Source: Ancrocorticia populi
GTDB taxonomy: Bacteria; Actinomycetota; Actinomycetes; Actinomycetales; Actinomycetaceae
Assembly (NCBI RefSeq): GCF_003123745.1
Contig: NZ_QETB01000004.1
Location: 186,001-250,000, forward strand
Length of the DNA: 64,000 nt
Direction of reading: 5' to 3'
The translations under genes were made by a program, and so were the position numbers. This document shows, one piece after another, positions 35,950-45,308 of this stretch (position 1 is the first letter of the stretch; every line of letters starts with the position of its first letter). The notes beneath the pieces are model-generated. The model searched no databases. It was not told the DNA's origin and saw only the letters and a program-made list of their open reading frames with translations.

Positions 35950-36783
35950 GTGGGTATCGAATTCCGCAACGTCTCGAAGATCTACGATGATGGGACGGAA
36001 GCCGTCCGCGATTTCAGCCTGACTATCCCGTCCCGCACCTGCACAGTTTTGCTTGGTTCGTCCGGCTGCGGGAAAACCACACTTCTTCGGATGGTTAACA
36101 GGATGGTTGATCCGACTTCGGGGAGTGTTTTGATTGACGACGACGACGTTTCCTCCGCCAACCCCGTCAACCTCCGCAGGAGTATCGGATACGTGATGCA
36201 GAATGCTGGCCTACTCCCACATCGCCGGGTGGTGGATAACGTGGGGACGGTTCTGCGGCTGAACGGAGCATCAAAGAGTGAGGCACGGGAGCGAGGACGG
36301 GAGCTGCTGGACATGGTGGGGCTGGATCAATCGCTCGCCGATCGCTATCCCGAGCAGCTTTCCGGTGGCCAACAGCAGCGCGTGGGAGTGGCTCGCGGGT
36401 TAGCGGCGGATCCCAATATCCTCCTCATGGACGAACCGTTTGGGGCGGTCGATCCGCTGGTGAGGCTGGACTTGCAGCGCGAGCTCATGCACCTGCAGAA
36501 AGATTTACAGAAGACGATTCTATTCGTAACCCACGATATTGATGAGGCGCTGACGCTCGGTGATCAGATCGCTGTGATGCAATCCGGAGGAAAGACTGCT
36601 CAGGTGGGCAGCCCGCAGGAGATTATTGAGAATCCGGCAGATGATTTCGTTGCTCGGTTTGTAGGCGTAGATGAGGGTGGAAGACGCGAACTTGCTGCTT
36701 CCCCGCGGCGCTCGGGCGGCTGGAACGTGAGCGACGCCGCGGGTAGGCCCCTCGGAGTTCTCGGCCAGCTCGCCGGAGAGTAG
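35950..36783 (+). CDS. opuCA: Osmoprotectant ABC transporter ATPase (OpuCA/ProV type)
   Basis: A 277-aa ATPase from GTG 35950, with GAGGAG upstream. Walker A GSSGCGKTT (about 37-45), signature LSGGQQQRVGVARGLA, Walker B ILLMDEPFGAVDP, H-loop VTHDIDEA. It powers glycine betaine, carnitine or choline import with the three genes that follow. The C terminus after about 240 is short and lacks tandem CBS domains, so salt sensing through CBS is not expected. Confidence 0.92.
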   Translation: MGIEFRNVSKIYDDGTEAVRDFSLTIPSRTCTVLLGSSGCGKTTLLRMVNRMVDPTSGSVLIDDDDVSSANPVNLRRSIGYVMQNAGLLPHRRVVDNVGTVLRLNGASKSEARERGRELLDMVGLDQSLADRYPEQLSGGQQQRVGVARGLAADPNILLMDEPFGAVDPLVRLDLQRELMHLQKDLQKTILFVTHDIDEALTLGDQIAVMQSGGKTAQVGSPQEIIENPADDFVARFVGVDEGGRRELAASPRRSGGWNVSDAAGRPLGVLGQLAGE

Positions 36784-36787
36784 ACCG

Positions 36788-37441
36788 ATGAACTGGGTTC
36801 TCACCAACAGCGCGCATATTGCGTCCCTTGCTGGCCAACACGTGGCGCTGGCACTGCCGGCAATCTTGGCCGCGTTCGTGCTTTCGTTACCGATTGCTGC
36901 TTTCGTTAATCGGTTCCGGAGCGTGCGCGGCGTCATCATCACAGGTACTGGACTGCTTTATGCAGTCCCCTCGCTGCCGCTCTTCATCGTGTTGCCCGTC
37001 ATTCTGGGAACGGGCGTTCGCGATTCCATCAATGTGGTGGTTGCCCTGACACTGTTCGGGCTGGCGCTTATGGTTCGTTCGGCGGCAGACGCTCTGGATG
37101 CCGTGCCAAACACAGTCCGGCTTTCGGCAACTGCGCAGGGGTACTCTCCTATCGGGCGATTCTTCTCAGTTGAACTGCCTCTGGCGATGCCGGCACTTCT
37201 GGCCGGTTTGCGAGTGGTGGCCGTCAGTACGATCAGTCTTGTGACGGTAAGCGCCGTGATCGGAGTTCAGTCGCTGGGCTCCCTATTCACGGACGGTTTC
37301 CAGCGCGGCATCGTCCCCTCGATCCTGAGCGGAGTTGTGATCACAGCACTGTTGGCGCTGATCCTTGATCAGATTATCGTCCTTGTGGGGTATCTGGCTG
37401 CTCCGTGGCAACGTTCCCACTCAAAGGGGGTGGCCGCGTGA
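36788..37441 (+). CDS. opuCB: Osmoprotectant ABC transporter permease 1 (OpuCB type)
   Basis: A 217-aa permease starting 4 bases after the ATPase gene. Five or six membrane segments, with the family text TGLLYAVPSLPLFIVLPVILG and RLSATAQGYSPIGRFFSVELPLAMPALLAGLR as the coupling loop. It overlaps the second permease by four bases (GTGA). Confidence 0.9.
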   Translation: MNWVLTNSAHIASLAGQHVALALPAILAAFVLSLPIAAFVNRFRSVRGVIITGTGLLYAVPSLPLFIVLPVILGTGVRDSINVVVALTLFGLALMVRSAADALDAVPNTVRLSATAQGYSPIGRFFSVELPLAMPALLAGLRVVAVSTISLVTVSAVIGVQSLGSLFTDGFQRGIVPSILSGVVITALLALILDQIIVLVGYLAAPWQRSHSKGVAA

Positions 37442-38100
37442 ACCAGATAGGTGAGGCGTTCCAACTTCTTTTCACTTCGGATATATGGTCCGGACCAACA
37501 GGCTTCGGAATGCGACTGGGTGAGCACTTGTGGTACACCGTGGCCGCTGTGGCAATCGCGTTAGTGATCGCGTTGCCCATCGGGCTGGCTATCGGGCATT
37601 TTCACAGATTCCGCAATTTGAGCGTAGCTACCACGGGCATGGTACGCGCCCTTCCCACACTCGGTTTACTCACCCTCGTAGCGCTCTTCACGGGCCTAGG
37701 GCTGGTGGCCCCGATGGTGGCACTTGTAACCCTTGCGATTCCTTCAGTACTTGCCGGGGCCTACTCGGGAGTTGAGTCAGTGGACGCACGTGTTGTGGAT
37801 GCCGCAAAAGCCCAGGGAATGAGCGGTTGGCAAGTGCTCTTTCGTGTAGAGATCCCCCTCGGCCTTCCGTTGTTGATCGGCGGAATTCGCACGGCAACAG
37901 TGCAGGTGGCCGGCACCGCCATTCTTGCAGCCTACGTGGGAGCTGGCGGGCTCGGAGCGCCCCTCTTCCTCGGCCTAAAAACCTACGATTATCCCCTCCT
38001 TCTGGCAGCATCACTTGTAGTCATTGCCTTGGCAGTAGTACTCGATATCCTCTTCGAGGTTATAGGGCGGCTCCTGCGTAGATTGCCCGGATTGAGGTAA
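37438..38100 (+). CDS. opuCD: Osmoprotectant ABC transporter permease 2 (OpuCD type)
   Basis: A 220-aa permease. I choose the GTG at 37438, because AAAGGGGGT precedes it and it overlaps the first permease stop as GTGA; an ATG at 37405 lacks a site. TTGMVRALPTLGLLTLVALFTGLG and the coupling loop DAAKAQGMSGWQVLFRVEIPLGLPLLIGG are typical. Confidence 0.9.
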   Translation: MNQIGEAFQLLFTSDIWSGPTGFGMRLGEHLWYTVAAVAIALVIALPIGLAIGHFHRFRNLSVATTGMVRALPTLGLLTLVALFTGLGLVAPMVALVTLAIPSVLAGAYSGVESVDARVVDAAKAQGMSGWQVLFRVEIPLGLPLLIGGIRTATVQVAGTAILAAYVGAGGLGAPLFLGLKTYDYPLLLAASLVVIALAVVLDILFEVIGRLLRRLPGLR

Positions 38101-38123
38101 ACAATGAGAGTAAGGACGTAACC

Positions 38124-39032
38124 ATGAAAACATCCATCAAGGTGGCGGCTCTTTCGGGCGCGATGGCACTCGCACTGAGCGCTTGTGGCGGCCAAGAAGA
38201 TCCGCTATCCGAATCTGGCGGAGAATCGGGCGAAACCATCGTCGTCGGCTCCCAGCAGTACTACTCCAACACGATCATCGCGGAGATCTACGCGCAGGCG
38301 CTCGAGGCCGAGGGCTACAGCGTCCAGCGCGAGTATGAAATCGGCCAACGCGAGGTTTACGCCTCTGAGCTGGAGGATGGGAACATTGATGTATTCCCCG
38401 AATACGAGGGGAGCCTCCTGCAATACTTTGACTCTGATACCACAGCAACAAGCGCTGACGAGATCGAGGAGGAGCTCGCGAGCGCCCTACCCGACGGATT
38501 GACCGCGCTGGATCGTGCCGAAGCTACGGATCAAAACTCGCTGGTTGTCACGAAAGATTTTGCGGAGGAGCACAACCTCCAAGAGATCGGTGACCTTGCC
38601 TCCATCGATGGGCTCGTGGTTGGTGCAAATCCCGAGTTCGAGACACGGCCATACGGCCCAACTGGCCTCAAAGATGCTTATGGCGTTGAAGTAGAGCTCC
38701 AAACCATCGACGATTCCGGTGGACCACTCACCGTCAAGGCGCTCAACGACGGGGAAATCGATGTAGCCGCCAATATCTTCACATCTAGCCCGTCCATCGC
38801 GGCCAACGATTTCGTGGTTCTGGAGGATCCAGAGCAGATCGTCCCTCAGGAGCACATTGCCCCCATCGTGACCGACTCCGTTGATGAGCAGGCACAAGAG
38901 GTCCTCAATGACATCTCTGCGCGGCTGGATCAGGACGAGCTGTTGGCGCTGAATGCCAGAAGTGTCGATGAGCAGGCGGTGCCCGAAGTGATTGCTTCGG
39001 ACTGGCTGGCCGATCAGGGCGTTATCGATTAG
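38124..39032 (+). CDS. opuCC: Osmoprotectant-binding lipoprotein (OpuCC/OsmF type)
   Basis: A 302-aa substrate-binding protein of the OpuAC/ProX class. Signal peptide with lipobox (LALSAC, Cys at 21). The mature part begins IVVGSQQYYSNTIIAEIYAQALEAEGY, with DVFPEYEGSLLQYF and FETRPYGPTGLKDAYG conserved. It captures quaternary amines for the two permeases. Last gene of the operon; a structured repeat follows. Confidence 0.92.
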   Translation: MKTSIKVAALSGAMALALSACGGQEDPLSESGGESGETIVVGSQQYYSNTIIAEIYAQALEAEGYSVQREYEIGQREVYASELEDGNIDVFPEYEGSLLQYFDSDTTATSADEIEEELASALPDGLTALDRAEATDQNSLVVTKDFAEEHNLQEIGDLASIDGLVVGANPEFETRPYGPTGLKDAYGVEVELQTIDDSGGPLTVKALNDGEIDVAANIFTSSPSIAANDFVVLEDPEQIVPQEHIAPIVTDSVDEQAQEVLNDISARLDQDELLALNARSVDEQAVPEVIASDWLADQGVID

Positions 39033-39103
39033 CCCACTTCCTAGAGACTCGTACTCCCTTTCCTGCAGAATTGACGCAATTCCGATTTCGTTTCTAAAGG
39101 GAT

Positions 39104-39188
39104 GACGCAATCTTTGGAACAACGACGGATCCCACCTCCGCGCAACCTCATTAGAGCGGGTGGTTGCGTGAGGTGACGTCGTCGTCCA
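39104..39188. repeat. Dispersed structured repeat, copy A
   Basis: GACGCAATCT...ACAACGACGGATCCCACCTCCGCGC is followed by complementary parts: ACCTC/GAGGT, GCAACC/GGTTGC and CAACGACG/CGTCGTCG. It lies after the opuC operon and before the xfp promoter. A related TGACGCAATTCCGATTTCG lies just before, at 39072. Elsewhere in 39033-39301 I see no gene. Confidence 0.65.
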
Positions 39189-39301
39189 CAAAAAAGTGAC
39201 ACCGGTTACTCTCTAAGCGCAACAGCCTTCTCCTCTACCACCTAGTTTGACATGCTGAAGGCTGAGTGTGTGTATCCATTACGTACGGAAAAGGAGCCAC
39301 A

Positions 39302-41761
39302 ATGGCTGAATCACCAAGCCCGGAGCTAGTAGATGCCCTTGCCCATCCCACGGAAGACGATGTGGCCGCCATGGATGCTTGGTGGCGCGCGGACAACTAC
39401 CTGACGGTGGGGCAGATCTACCTCAAGTCCAATCCGCTGCTTCGCGAACCGCTCACCGCAGACCACATCAAGCCGCGGCTACTTGGACACTGGGGAACGT
39501 CTCCGGGGCTTTCCTTCATCTACACGCACGCCTCGCGGCTGATCCGGATGACGGATCAGGACATGATTTATGTGACGGGGCCGGGGCACGGAGGCCCAGC
39601 CCTCGTGGCGGCAACGTACCTAGAGGATACGTATACGGAGACCTACCCGAAGATCACCGAGGATGAGGAGGGTGTGCTTCGGCTGTTCCGGCAATTCTCG
39701 GCACCAGGAGGCATCCCCTCCCACGTGTCCGTAACAACACCCGGGTCCATAAACGAAGGTGGCGAGCTTGGGTATAGCTTGGTCCACGGCTTTGGCGCCG
39801 TGTTTGATAATCCGGACCTGATCGCGCTCACAGTGGTGGGCGATGGCGAGGCTGAAACTGGGCCACTCGAAGGCTCTTGGAAGGGTATCTCCTTCCTGAA
39901 TCCGGAGCGTGACGGTGCCGTACTGCCAATCCTCCATCTGAATGGGGCAAAGATTGCCAGCCCCACGGTTCAGGGCCGCAAGGATCCTGACGATCTGCGC
40001 AAGCTGTATGAAGGTCACGGCTATGAAGTCATCGAAGTCAGCGGCGATGACCGGCCGGGTATGCACTATCGTTTCGCCGAGGCGCTGGCAACAGCGTGGG
40101 CCAAGATCCGCAAGATCCAGACCGATGCCCGCGAGCATGGCGTGACCGGGCAGCCACGCTGGCCGATGATCATCCTGCGCTCACCAAAGGGGTGGACGGG
40201 CCCACACGAAGTAGACGGCACGGTTGTTGAAGGCACGTGGCGCGCCCATCAGGTCCCGCTTTCCGGCGTACGAGAGAATCCCGAGCATCTCAAGATTCTG
40301 GAAGATTGGTTGCGTTCGTACCGGCCAGAGGAGCTTTTTGACGCCGACGGCGCGGCCGTGGACCTGGTCCGCCGCGCCAATCCTTCTGGCGAAAAGCGCA
40401 TGTCCGCCAATCCCGCAGCCAATGGCGGTGGCGTCTATACGCCACTCAAGCTGCCTGAGTGGGGCACGTTCGGGCTTGACTTCGCACCAGAGGAGCGCGG
40501 CACGTTCCAGAAGGAATCCACCCGCAGCTTGGGCGAGTTCATGGCGGAGATTTACCGGCAGAACCCTGAAACTTTCCGACTCTTCTGCCCTGATGAGACT
40601 AACTCCAACCGGCTGGGTTCGGTGTTTGACGTATCGGATCGGACGTTTATGGAGCCGACCAACGATCAGGACGTGAAGCTGTCTCCGAGTGGTCGCGTCA
40701 TGGAGGTACTCTCCGAGCACAACACTCACGGTTGGCTGGAAGGCTACAACCTGACGGGCCGGCACGGGATGTTTGCCTCCTACGAGGCCTTCGGGATGGT
40801 AAGCGTTTCGCAAACCATCCAGCACGCGAAGTGGCTTGAGGAGGGCGTGAGCCTTGACTGGCGTACACCCGTTCCGTCACTGAACGTGCTTCTGTCCTCC
40901 ACCTGCTGGCGCAACGATCACAACGGATTCTCTCATCAGGGACCCGGCGTGCTGTCCACTGTGGTGAACCTGCGCGGTGACGTTGTGCGCGTGTACCTGC
41001 CGCCGGATGCGAACTGCCTTCTGGAGATCGCCTCCTATGCGTTCGAGACCAAGGATCGGGTGAACCTGATCGTTCAGGACAAGCAGCCACAGTTCCAGTG
41101 GCTCACCAAGGAGGAAGCCTACGATCACTGCCAGCGCGGATACGGCATCTGGGACTGGGCAGGGAACGAGGATCTCGATTCTGAAAAGGACCCCGACATC
41201 ATCATCGCCTGCGCCGGTGACGTGGTCACTCTGGAGGCTGTGGCAGCGGCGCAGATTATTCGCCAGCAGCTACCGCAGATGAAGGTTAGGCTGGTGAACG
41301 TTGTGCGGTTGCAGACGTTGGCGCGGCCCAAGGATCATCCCAACGGAATGTCCAATCAGGACTTCTCCGAAACCTTCACCGATTCAACGGACGTGGTGTT
41401 TGCCTTCCACGGCTATCCTGGCGTTGTTCACCAGCTCGTCCACGGCCGGCCGGATGCGGATCGCTTCCACGTCCGCGGGTTCATTGAGGAAGGAACAACC
41501 ACTACGCCGTTCGATATGGTGGTTCGCAACCGGGCGGATCGCTACCACCTCGTAATTGACGCAATCAACAACTGCAAGCGCACGGTGCGCGGCGGGGCCG
41601 ATCTCAAGCGTTGGTGCGAGGAGCAACTGGCCAAGCACGAGGTCTACAAGGTTGAACACCTTGAGGATCTGCCCGAGGTTCGGGAATGGAAGTTCCAGGG
41701 CGAGTCAGCTGACGTTTCGAAGGCTGGCACCAGTGATTCGGGCCAGCCACTGCGCGCATAG
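39302..41761 (+). CDS. xfp: Xylulose-5-phosphate/fructose-6-phosphate phosphoketolase
   Basis: ThDP enzyme that splits Xu5P (and possibly F6P) to acetyl phosphate. It is 819 aa from ATG 39302 (AAGGAG 6 bases upstream), the normal length. Motifs are GTSPGLSFIYTH, GPGHGGPA, the ThDP-binding GDGEAETGPLEGSWKG and the second-half DETNSNRLGSVFDV and STCWRNDHNGFSHQGPG. It would give a bifid-shunt-like pentose and hexose fermentation route. Monocistronic, with its own terminator. Confidence 0.96.
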   Translation: MAESPSPELVDALAHPTEDDVAAMDAWWRADNYLTVGQIYLKSNPLLREPLTADHIKPRLLGHWGTSPGLSFIYTHASRLIRMTDQDMIYVTGPGHGGPALVAATYLEDTYTETYPKITEDEEGVLRLFRQFSAPGGIPSHVSVTTPGSINEGGELGYSLVHGFGAVFDNPDLIALTVVGDGEAETGPLEGSWKGISFLNPERDGAVLPILHLNGAKIASPTVQGRKDPDDLRKLYEGHGYEVIEVSGDDRPGMHYRFAEALATAWAKIRKIQTDAREHGVTGQPRWPMIILRSPKGWTGPHEVDGTVVEGTWRAHQVPLSGVRENPEHLKILEDWLRSYRPEELFDADGAAVDLVRRANPSGEKRMSANPAANGGGVYTPLKLPEWGTFGLDFAPEERGTFQKESTRSLGEFMAEIYRQNPETFRLFCPDETNSNRLGSVFDVSDRTFMEPTNDQDVKLSPSGRVMEVLSEHNTHGWLEGYNLTGRHGMFASYEAFGMVSVSQTIQHAKWLEEGVSLDWRTPVPSLNVLLSSTCWRNDHNGFSHQGPGVLSTVVNLRGDVVRVYLPPDANCLLEIASYAFETKDRVNLIVQDKQPQFQWLTKEEAYDHCQRGYGIWDWAGNEDLDSEKDPDIIIACAGDVVTLEAVAAAQIIRQQLPQMKVRLVNVVRLQTLARPKDHPNGMSNQDFSETFTDSTDVVFAFHGYPGVVHQLVHGRPDADRFHVRGFIEEGTTTTPFDMVVRNRADRYHLVIDAINNCKRTVRGGADLKRWCEEQLAKHEVYKVEHLEDLPEVREWKFQGESADVSKAGTSDSGQPLRA

Positions 41762-41772
41762 GTTCTGAGCAC

Positions 41773-41819
41773 CACGTTGAGGGGGCCGCTTTGCTAAAAA
41801 GAGCGGCCCCCTCAACGTG
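41773..41819 (+). terminator. Terminator of xfp
   Basis: CACGTTGAGGGGGCCGCT and AGCGGCCCCCTCAACGTG form a perfect 18-bp stem with an 11-base loop, 11 bases after the stop codon. Confidence 0.88.
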
Positions 41820-41847
41820 TCCCATGCCGCAAGCCCTAAGTTTGAGG

Positions 41848-41890
41848 ACGACGACGAAACTCCACCTCCGCACTAAGTTGCCGAGGTGGG
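41848..41890. repeat. Dispersed structured repeat, copy B
   Basis: ACGACGACGAAACTCCACCTCCGCAC then CCACCTC/GAGGTGG hairpin. It lies between xfp and the convergent hxlR-type gene. Confidence 0.6.
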
Positions 41891-41908
41891 TGTGTAGGCC
41901 CCTACTAC

Positions 41909-42289
41909 TCACTCTGCCTCTACCGAGCGCGATTGCTCGTTATTTTCGGAGGCCCAGAGGCAGGTGGCGATCGCATCACGCAGCCCTAGAAGCGCGTACG
42001 TGATGTTTCTGCCATTGTCCGTGAGCTCGTATGAAGGTCGGCCATTTTCGTCCAGAGAACGGCTGATCAGCTTGTCATCCGTGAGTGTTGCAAGGGTCTG
42101 AGACAGCATCCGTTCGTTCGAACCACCGATGGTACGGTGCAGCTCCCCAAACCTACAAGCACCATCATTTAGAGCCATGAGAACCAAGGGCGCCCAACGT
42201 CCGGTGACATCCCGCAGGATAGATCGAGAAGGACATCGCGGATCAAATACGTCAATGACCGGTCCATCTTCATGCTCAAAGTTGGCCAC
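41909..42289 (-). CDS. HxlR-family winged-helix regulator
   Basis: A 126-aa regulator. I choose the GTG at 42289 (GGAG 9 bases upstream) over a GTG at 42313. It has the HxlR pattern: the conserved Cys in DPRCPSR, VTGRWAPLVLMALNDGACRFGELHRTIGGSNERMLSQTLATL, then the wing and ELTDNGR. The single Cys may be redox-active, as in redox-sensing HxlR proteins. It is divergent from the NmrA-like oxidoreductase gene and probably controls it. Confidence 0.9.
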   Translation of the reverse strand: MANFEHEDGPVIDVFDPRCPSRSILRDVTGRWAPLVLMALNDGACRFGELHRTIGGSNERMLSQTLATLTDDKLISRSLDENGRPSYELTDNGRNITYALLGLRDAIATCLWASENNEQSRSVEAE

Positions 42290-42343
42290 CTTAATTGACT
42301 CCTCTTTCACCACAGCTACTGGTTGACACTTCTATGAGTAGAG

Positions 42344-42375
42344 CTTACATTAAGTAAGTGCTTACGAAAAGTAAG
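42344..42375. promoter_or_regulatory. Tandem CTTAC-N5-GTAAG operators
   Basis: CTTAC-ATTAA-GTAAG (42344-42358) and CTTAC-GAAAA-GTAAG (42361-42375) have the same spacer length and a 17-base period. They occupy the divergent promoter between the HxlR-type and NmrA-like genes. Confidence 0.7.
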
Positions 42376-42416
42376 TGATGCACGAATAGTTCATGTTACG
42401 GACGGAAGGAACACTT

Positions 42417-43274
42417 ATGACCATCGCCTTTACAGGTGCCACAGGCCAATTCGGAACACTACTTGCGGACGAGCTTCTGGCTCGCACCAGTGCTGACAAC
42501 ATAGTTGCACTCGCCCGCAATCCAGAAAAAGCCAGCAATCTGCGCGATAAGGGAATTGAGGTTCGCGCTTTCGATTATGACCAGCCTGACATGCTCACGC
42601 CAGCCCTCGAAGGGGTGGACCGCCTCCTCTTGATCTCCGGATCAGCGATCGGCCAGCGTATCCCTCAGCACGAAGCGGTCATCCGTTCCGCCACCGAAGC
42701 GAATGTGGGTTTCGTTGCCTACACAAGCTTCCTGCACGCAGACACCGCCTCTATCATCGCCGTAGCACCTGAGCATCAAGCAACCGAGAAGCTATTAGCT
42801 GAGGCGCCATTCGACGTGGCCCTGCTACGCAACGGTTGGTATACAGAGAACTTCGAGAGTCTCGTGAAGCAGGCCGTCTCCACCGGCACACTTCTCGGTA
42901 GCACAGGCGATGGGCGAATCTCGTCTGTACCACGCAAGGATCTCGCCGAGGCAGCAGCTATCGTACTTACCGCCGAAACCGCCCAGCCAGCCACCTACGA
43001 GCTCGCGAGCGATGAGTCATGGACTCTTTCCGATCTGAACAGCATCATCGGTGAAGCTTCTGGCAAGAGCATCACATTGAACAACGTATCCTCCGCTGAA
43101 CACCGCAGTATTCTCCTCGACTCGGGTGTGCCAGAAGGAATGGCGGACTTCCTTGTAGGCACCGATCAGGCAATCGCGGCAGGAGAGCTTGAGGATAAGA
43201 ACCCCGGCACCCTCTCCAAACTGATCGGCCACCCCACAACTCCGCTTACAGACGTCGTTCAGACCTGGATCTGA
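42417..43274 (+). CDS. NmrA-like NAD(P)-binding oxidoreductase (quinone-reductase-like)
   Basis: A 285-aa short-chain-type protein from ATG 42417, with GGAAGGA upstream. GATGQFG (7-13) is the dinucleotide-binding loop. LLISGSAIGQRIPQHEAVI, VAYTSFLHAD and LRNGWYTEN follow the QOR2/NmrA pattern. In E. coli and firmicutes such genes next to HxlR regulators respond to quinones or electrophiles; that role is inferred here. Confidence 0.88.
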   Translation: MTIAFTGATGQFGTLLADELLARTSADNIVALARNPEKASNLRDKGIEVRAFDYDQPDMLTPALEGVDRLLLISGSAIGQRIPQHEAVIRSATEANVGFVAYTSFLHADTASIIAVAPEHQATEKLLAEAPFDVALLRNGWYTENFESLVKQAVSTGTLLGSTGDGRISSVPRKDLAEAAAIVLTAETAQPATYELASDESWTLSDLNSIIGEASGKSITLNNVSSAEHRSILLDSGVPEGMADFLVGTDQAIAAGELEDKNPGTLSKLIGHPTTPLTDVVQTWI

Positions 43275-43301
43275 GACTCAGCCCGGACACACTGACGCGT
43301 C

Positions 43302-43336
43302 AGAGGGGCGCTCTCCGATATGGAGAGCACCCCTCT
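43302..43336 (+). terminator. Terminator of the NmrA-like gene
   Basis: AGAGGGGCGCTCTCC and GGAGAGCACCCCTCT form a 15-bp stem (one C-A mismatch) with a 5-base loop, 28 bases after the stop. Confidence 0.8.
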
Positions 43337-43392
43337 CTCATCCCAGAAACTTGGCACAAGATTCACTTCTGTTCCCGAGATCTGACGCAAAC

Positions 43393-43433
43393 CCGAGGTG
43401 GGTGCCGCCTTCCAATGGCGGCACCCACCTCGG
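43393..43433. terminator. Terminator of dhaKL (with repeat-family start)
   Basis: CCGAGGTGGGTGCCGCC and GGCGGCACCCACCTCGG form a perfect 17-bp stem with a 7-base loop, just beyond the dhaL stop. TGACGCAAA at 43383 is the opening word of the dispersed repeat. Confidence 0.82.
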
Positions 43434-43446
43434 CTAGAGAGCCCGG

Positions 43447-44085
43447 CTAGGCGGCCTCAATCGCCTCCGCGATAGTGTCCAGCAGGATAGTCACCGAAAT
43501 GGCACCCGGATCCCGGTAGCCAAGGCTCCGTTCGCCGAGTGACTTGGACTTTCCAACGGTGGCCTTCATATCAATGGTCGCCTCGCACCCATCGTGAGCG
43601 GCTGCGGCAGCAGCCTTGGCAACCGCCAAGACGTCTCCACCTGCGTCAGCCGATTCCCTAGCCGCCAGGCCTGCGGGAACCAGCGCATCAAGCATCGTCT
43701 TATCCCCCGGCTTAGCCTTTCCCCGGAGCTGAACCTGCTCTGCCGATTCCTCGAGTGCCTGCGCCAGTCCCTCACCATCTAGAGTTTCAGACTTCAACAC
43801 CTTGGACGGTCCACGAAACATGGTCCCGAACACTGCGCCTGAGGCGCCGCCGCTTGTACGCATAACGGCGGATCCCACGGCCTTGAACGCATCTCCGACT
43901 GTCGTTAGATCTGCGGTTTCAACCGCTTCTCGGGCCGCTTTGAAGCCACGCCCCATACCTACCCCATGATCGCCATCGCCGATCTGGCGATCGGCATCGG
44001 ACAGTGCCTCGCGCGCATCGTAAATCGCTTGGCATGCGGCCGCGAGAACGCCGCGAACCTGTTCAGTGGTCAGTGGTTCTGTCAT
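43447..44085 (-). CDS. dhaL: Dihydroxyacetone kinase subunit DhaL
   Basis: ADP/ATP-binding subunit, 212 aa. The metal-nucleotide motif is IGDGDHGVGMGRG (about 37-49), with MRTSGGASGAVFGTMF and GDKTMLDAL conserved. It overlaps dhaK by ATGA. No dhaM gene is adjacent, so the phosphate donor (PTS DhaM elsewhere or ATP directly) is open. Confidence 0.93.
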   Translation of the reverse strand: MTEPLTTEQVRGVLAAACQAIYDAREALSDADRQIGDGDHGVGMGRGFKAAREAVETADLTTVGDAFKAVGSAVMRTSGGASGAVFGTMFRGPSKVLKSETLDGEGLAQALEESAEQVQLRGKAKPGDKTMLDALVPAGLAARESADAGGDVLAVAKAAAAAAHDGCEATIDMKATVGKSKSLGERSLGYRDPGAISVTILLDTIAEAIEAA

Positions 44086-45086
44086 AGCTGTGCCTGAGTG
44101 TAGGGAACGGAGTTGCAGGGTGCAGCGAGCAGTTCGGCAATCTCATCGTCCAGCTTGAGCATAGTAAGCGAGAAGCCCGCCATTTCCTGAGACGTGAAGT
44201 GGGCACCGATGTCCGTGCGCTCGATCTTTAGGCCACGCTCCTCCAGAAGCTCGGCCACCTTCCGGTACACAATGAGCATCTCCATCTGGGTTGTAGCCCC
44301 AAGGTTATTCATGAGCACTGCAACGCGATCACCCTTCTCAAAGGGAAGGTCATCGGCCACGCGATCCACCATGTTCTTGGCTAGTTCGTCCGCGCTCATC
44401 ATCTTCGAGCGCTCCACGCCCATTTCGCCGTGGACGCCAAGACCGATTTCAATCTCGTCGTCGCCAAGCTCGAACGTCAACTTGCCGGTGTCTGGCAGTG
44501 TTCCCGCTTTTACCGCAACACCGATCGTCCGGGTGTTGAACTGGACGCGCTCGGTTGCGGCTGCGGCTTCGTCGAGTGAGAGACCCTTCGCGCAGGCGGC
44601 ACCCGCGGCCTTGACAACGTAAAACGCACCGCCGATGCCGCGCCTACCGTCAATGTCCGGTGTGGCAACATCATCGCGTACAAGCACGGTCTTCGTTTCA
44701 ATGTCGCTATCATCTGCGGCATCCTCGGCGCCCATATCGAAGTTCATGACATCGCCGGCGTAGTTACCGTAAACCAGCAGAACTCCCGCACCTGAATCGG
44801 CGGCCTCGACAGCCTCTTGAACGTGCGGCGGTGCCGGGGCCGCAAAAATATCTCCGGATACGCTTGCGGCCGCGAGTCCCGGACCCACGAACGCCCCATA
44901 CATGGGCTCGTGTCCCGAGCCTCCACCAACTACTAGGCCTACCTTTCCTTCATCGATCTCGGTACGCCGGATAACTCGCGAACCTGGATCTCGCGCAAGC
45001 AGCCCACGTGAAATGGCGACCAGCCCGTCTAGCACTTCGTCAACAATGTTCTCCGGATCGTTGATGATCTTATGTACCTTTGCCAT
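44082..45086 (-). CDS. dhaK: Dihydroxyacetone kinase subunit DhaK
   Basis: Substrate-binding subunit, 334 aa from ATG 45086 (GAGG upstream); the frame reaches 45134 without support. GLVVGGGSGHEPMYGAFVGPGL and the covalent-binding histidine in LGVHGEMG are present. Together with DhaL it phosphorylates dihydroxyacetone or a related ketose. The gap 45087-45308 contains nothing I recognise beyond its promoter. Confidence 0.93.
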   Translation of the reverse strand: MAKVHKIINDPENIVDEVLDGLVAISRGLLARDPGSRVIRRTEIDEGKVGLVVGGGSGHEPMYGAFVGPGLAAASVSGDIFAAPAPPHVQEAVEAADSGAGVLLVYGNYAGDVMNFDMGAEDAADDSDIETKTVLVRDDVATPDIDGRRGIGGAFYVVKAAGAACAKGLSLDEAAAATERVQFNTRTIGVAVKAGTLPDTGKLTFELGDDEIEIGLGVHGEMGVERSKMMSADELAKNMVDRVADDLPFEKGDRVAVLMNNLGATTQMEMLIVYRKVAELLEERGLKIERTDIGAHFTSQEMAGFSLTMLKLDDEIAELLAAPCNSVPYTQAQL

Positions 45087-45308
45087 GACTACCTCGTTGT
45101 TGTCGACATGCGGCTTTCGCCGCTCCCAAGACACTTCATTCTCAGCGTGTCGTAGATAACAATACGTGGCCCAACATGGCTCGCGCTACATTCAGTCACC
45201 GCGCCGGTAGCGAAACTCGCGGTCTGTCTTATGACCCATTTGGAATGGCACCCAATCGGTTCCGTACCTTCACGGTTGGCCCTCATCCTTGGGAGAGTTC
45301 AGTACTGG

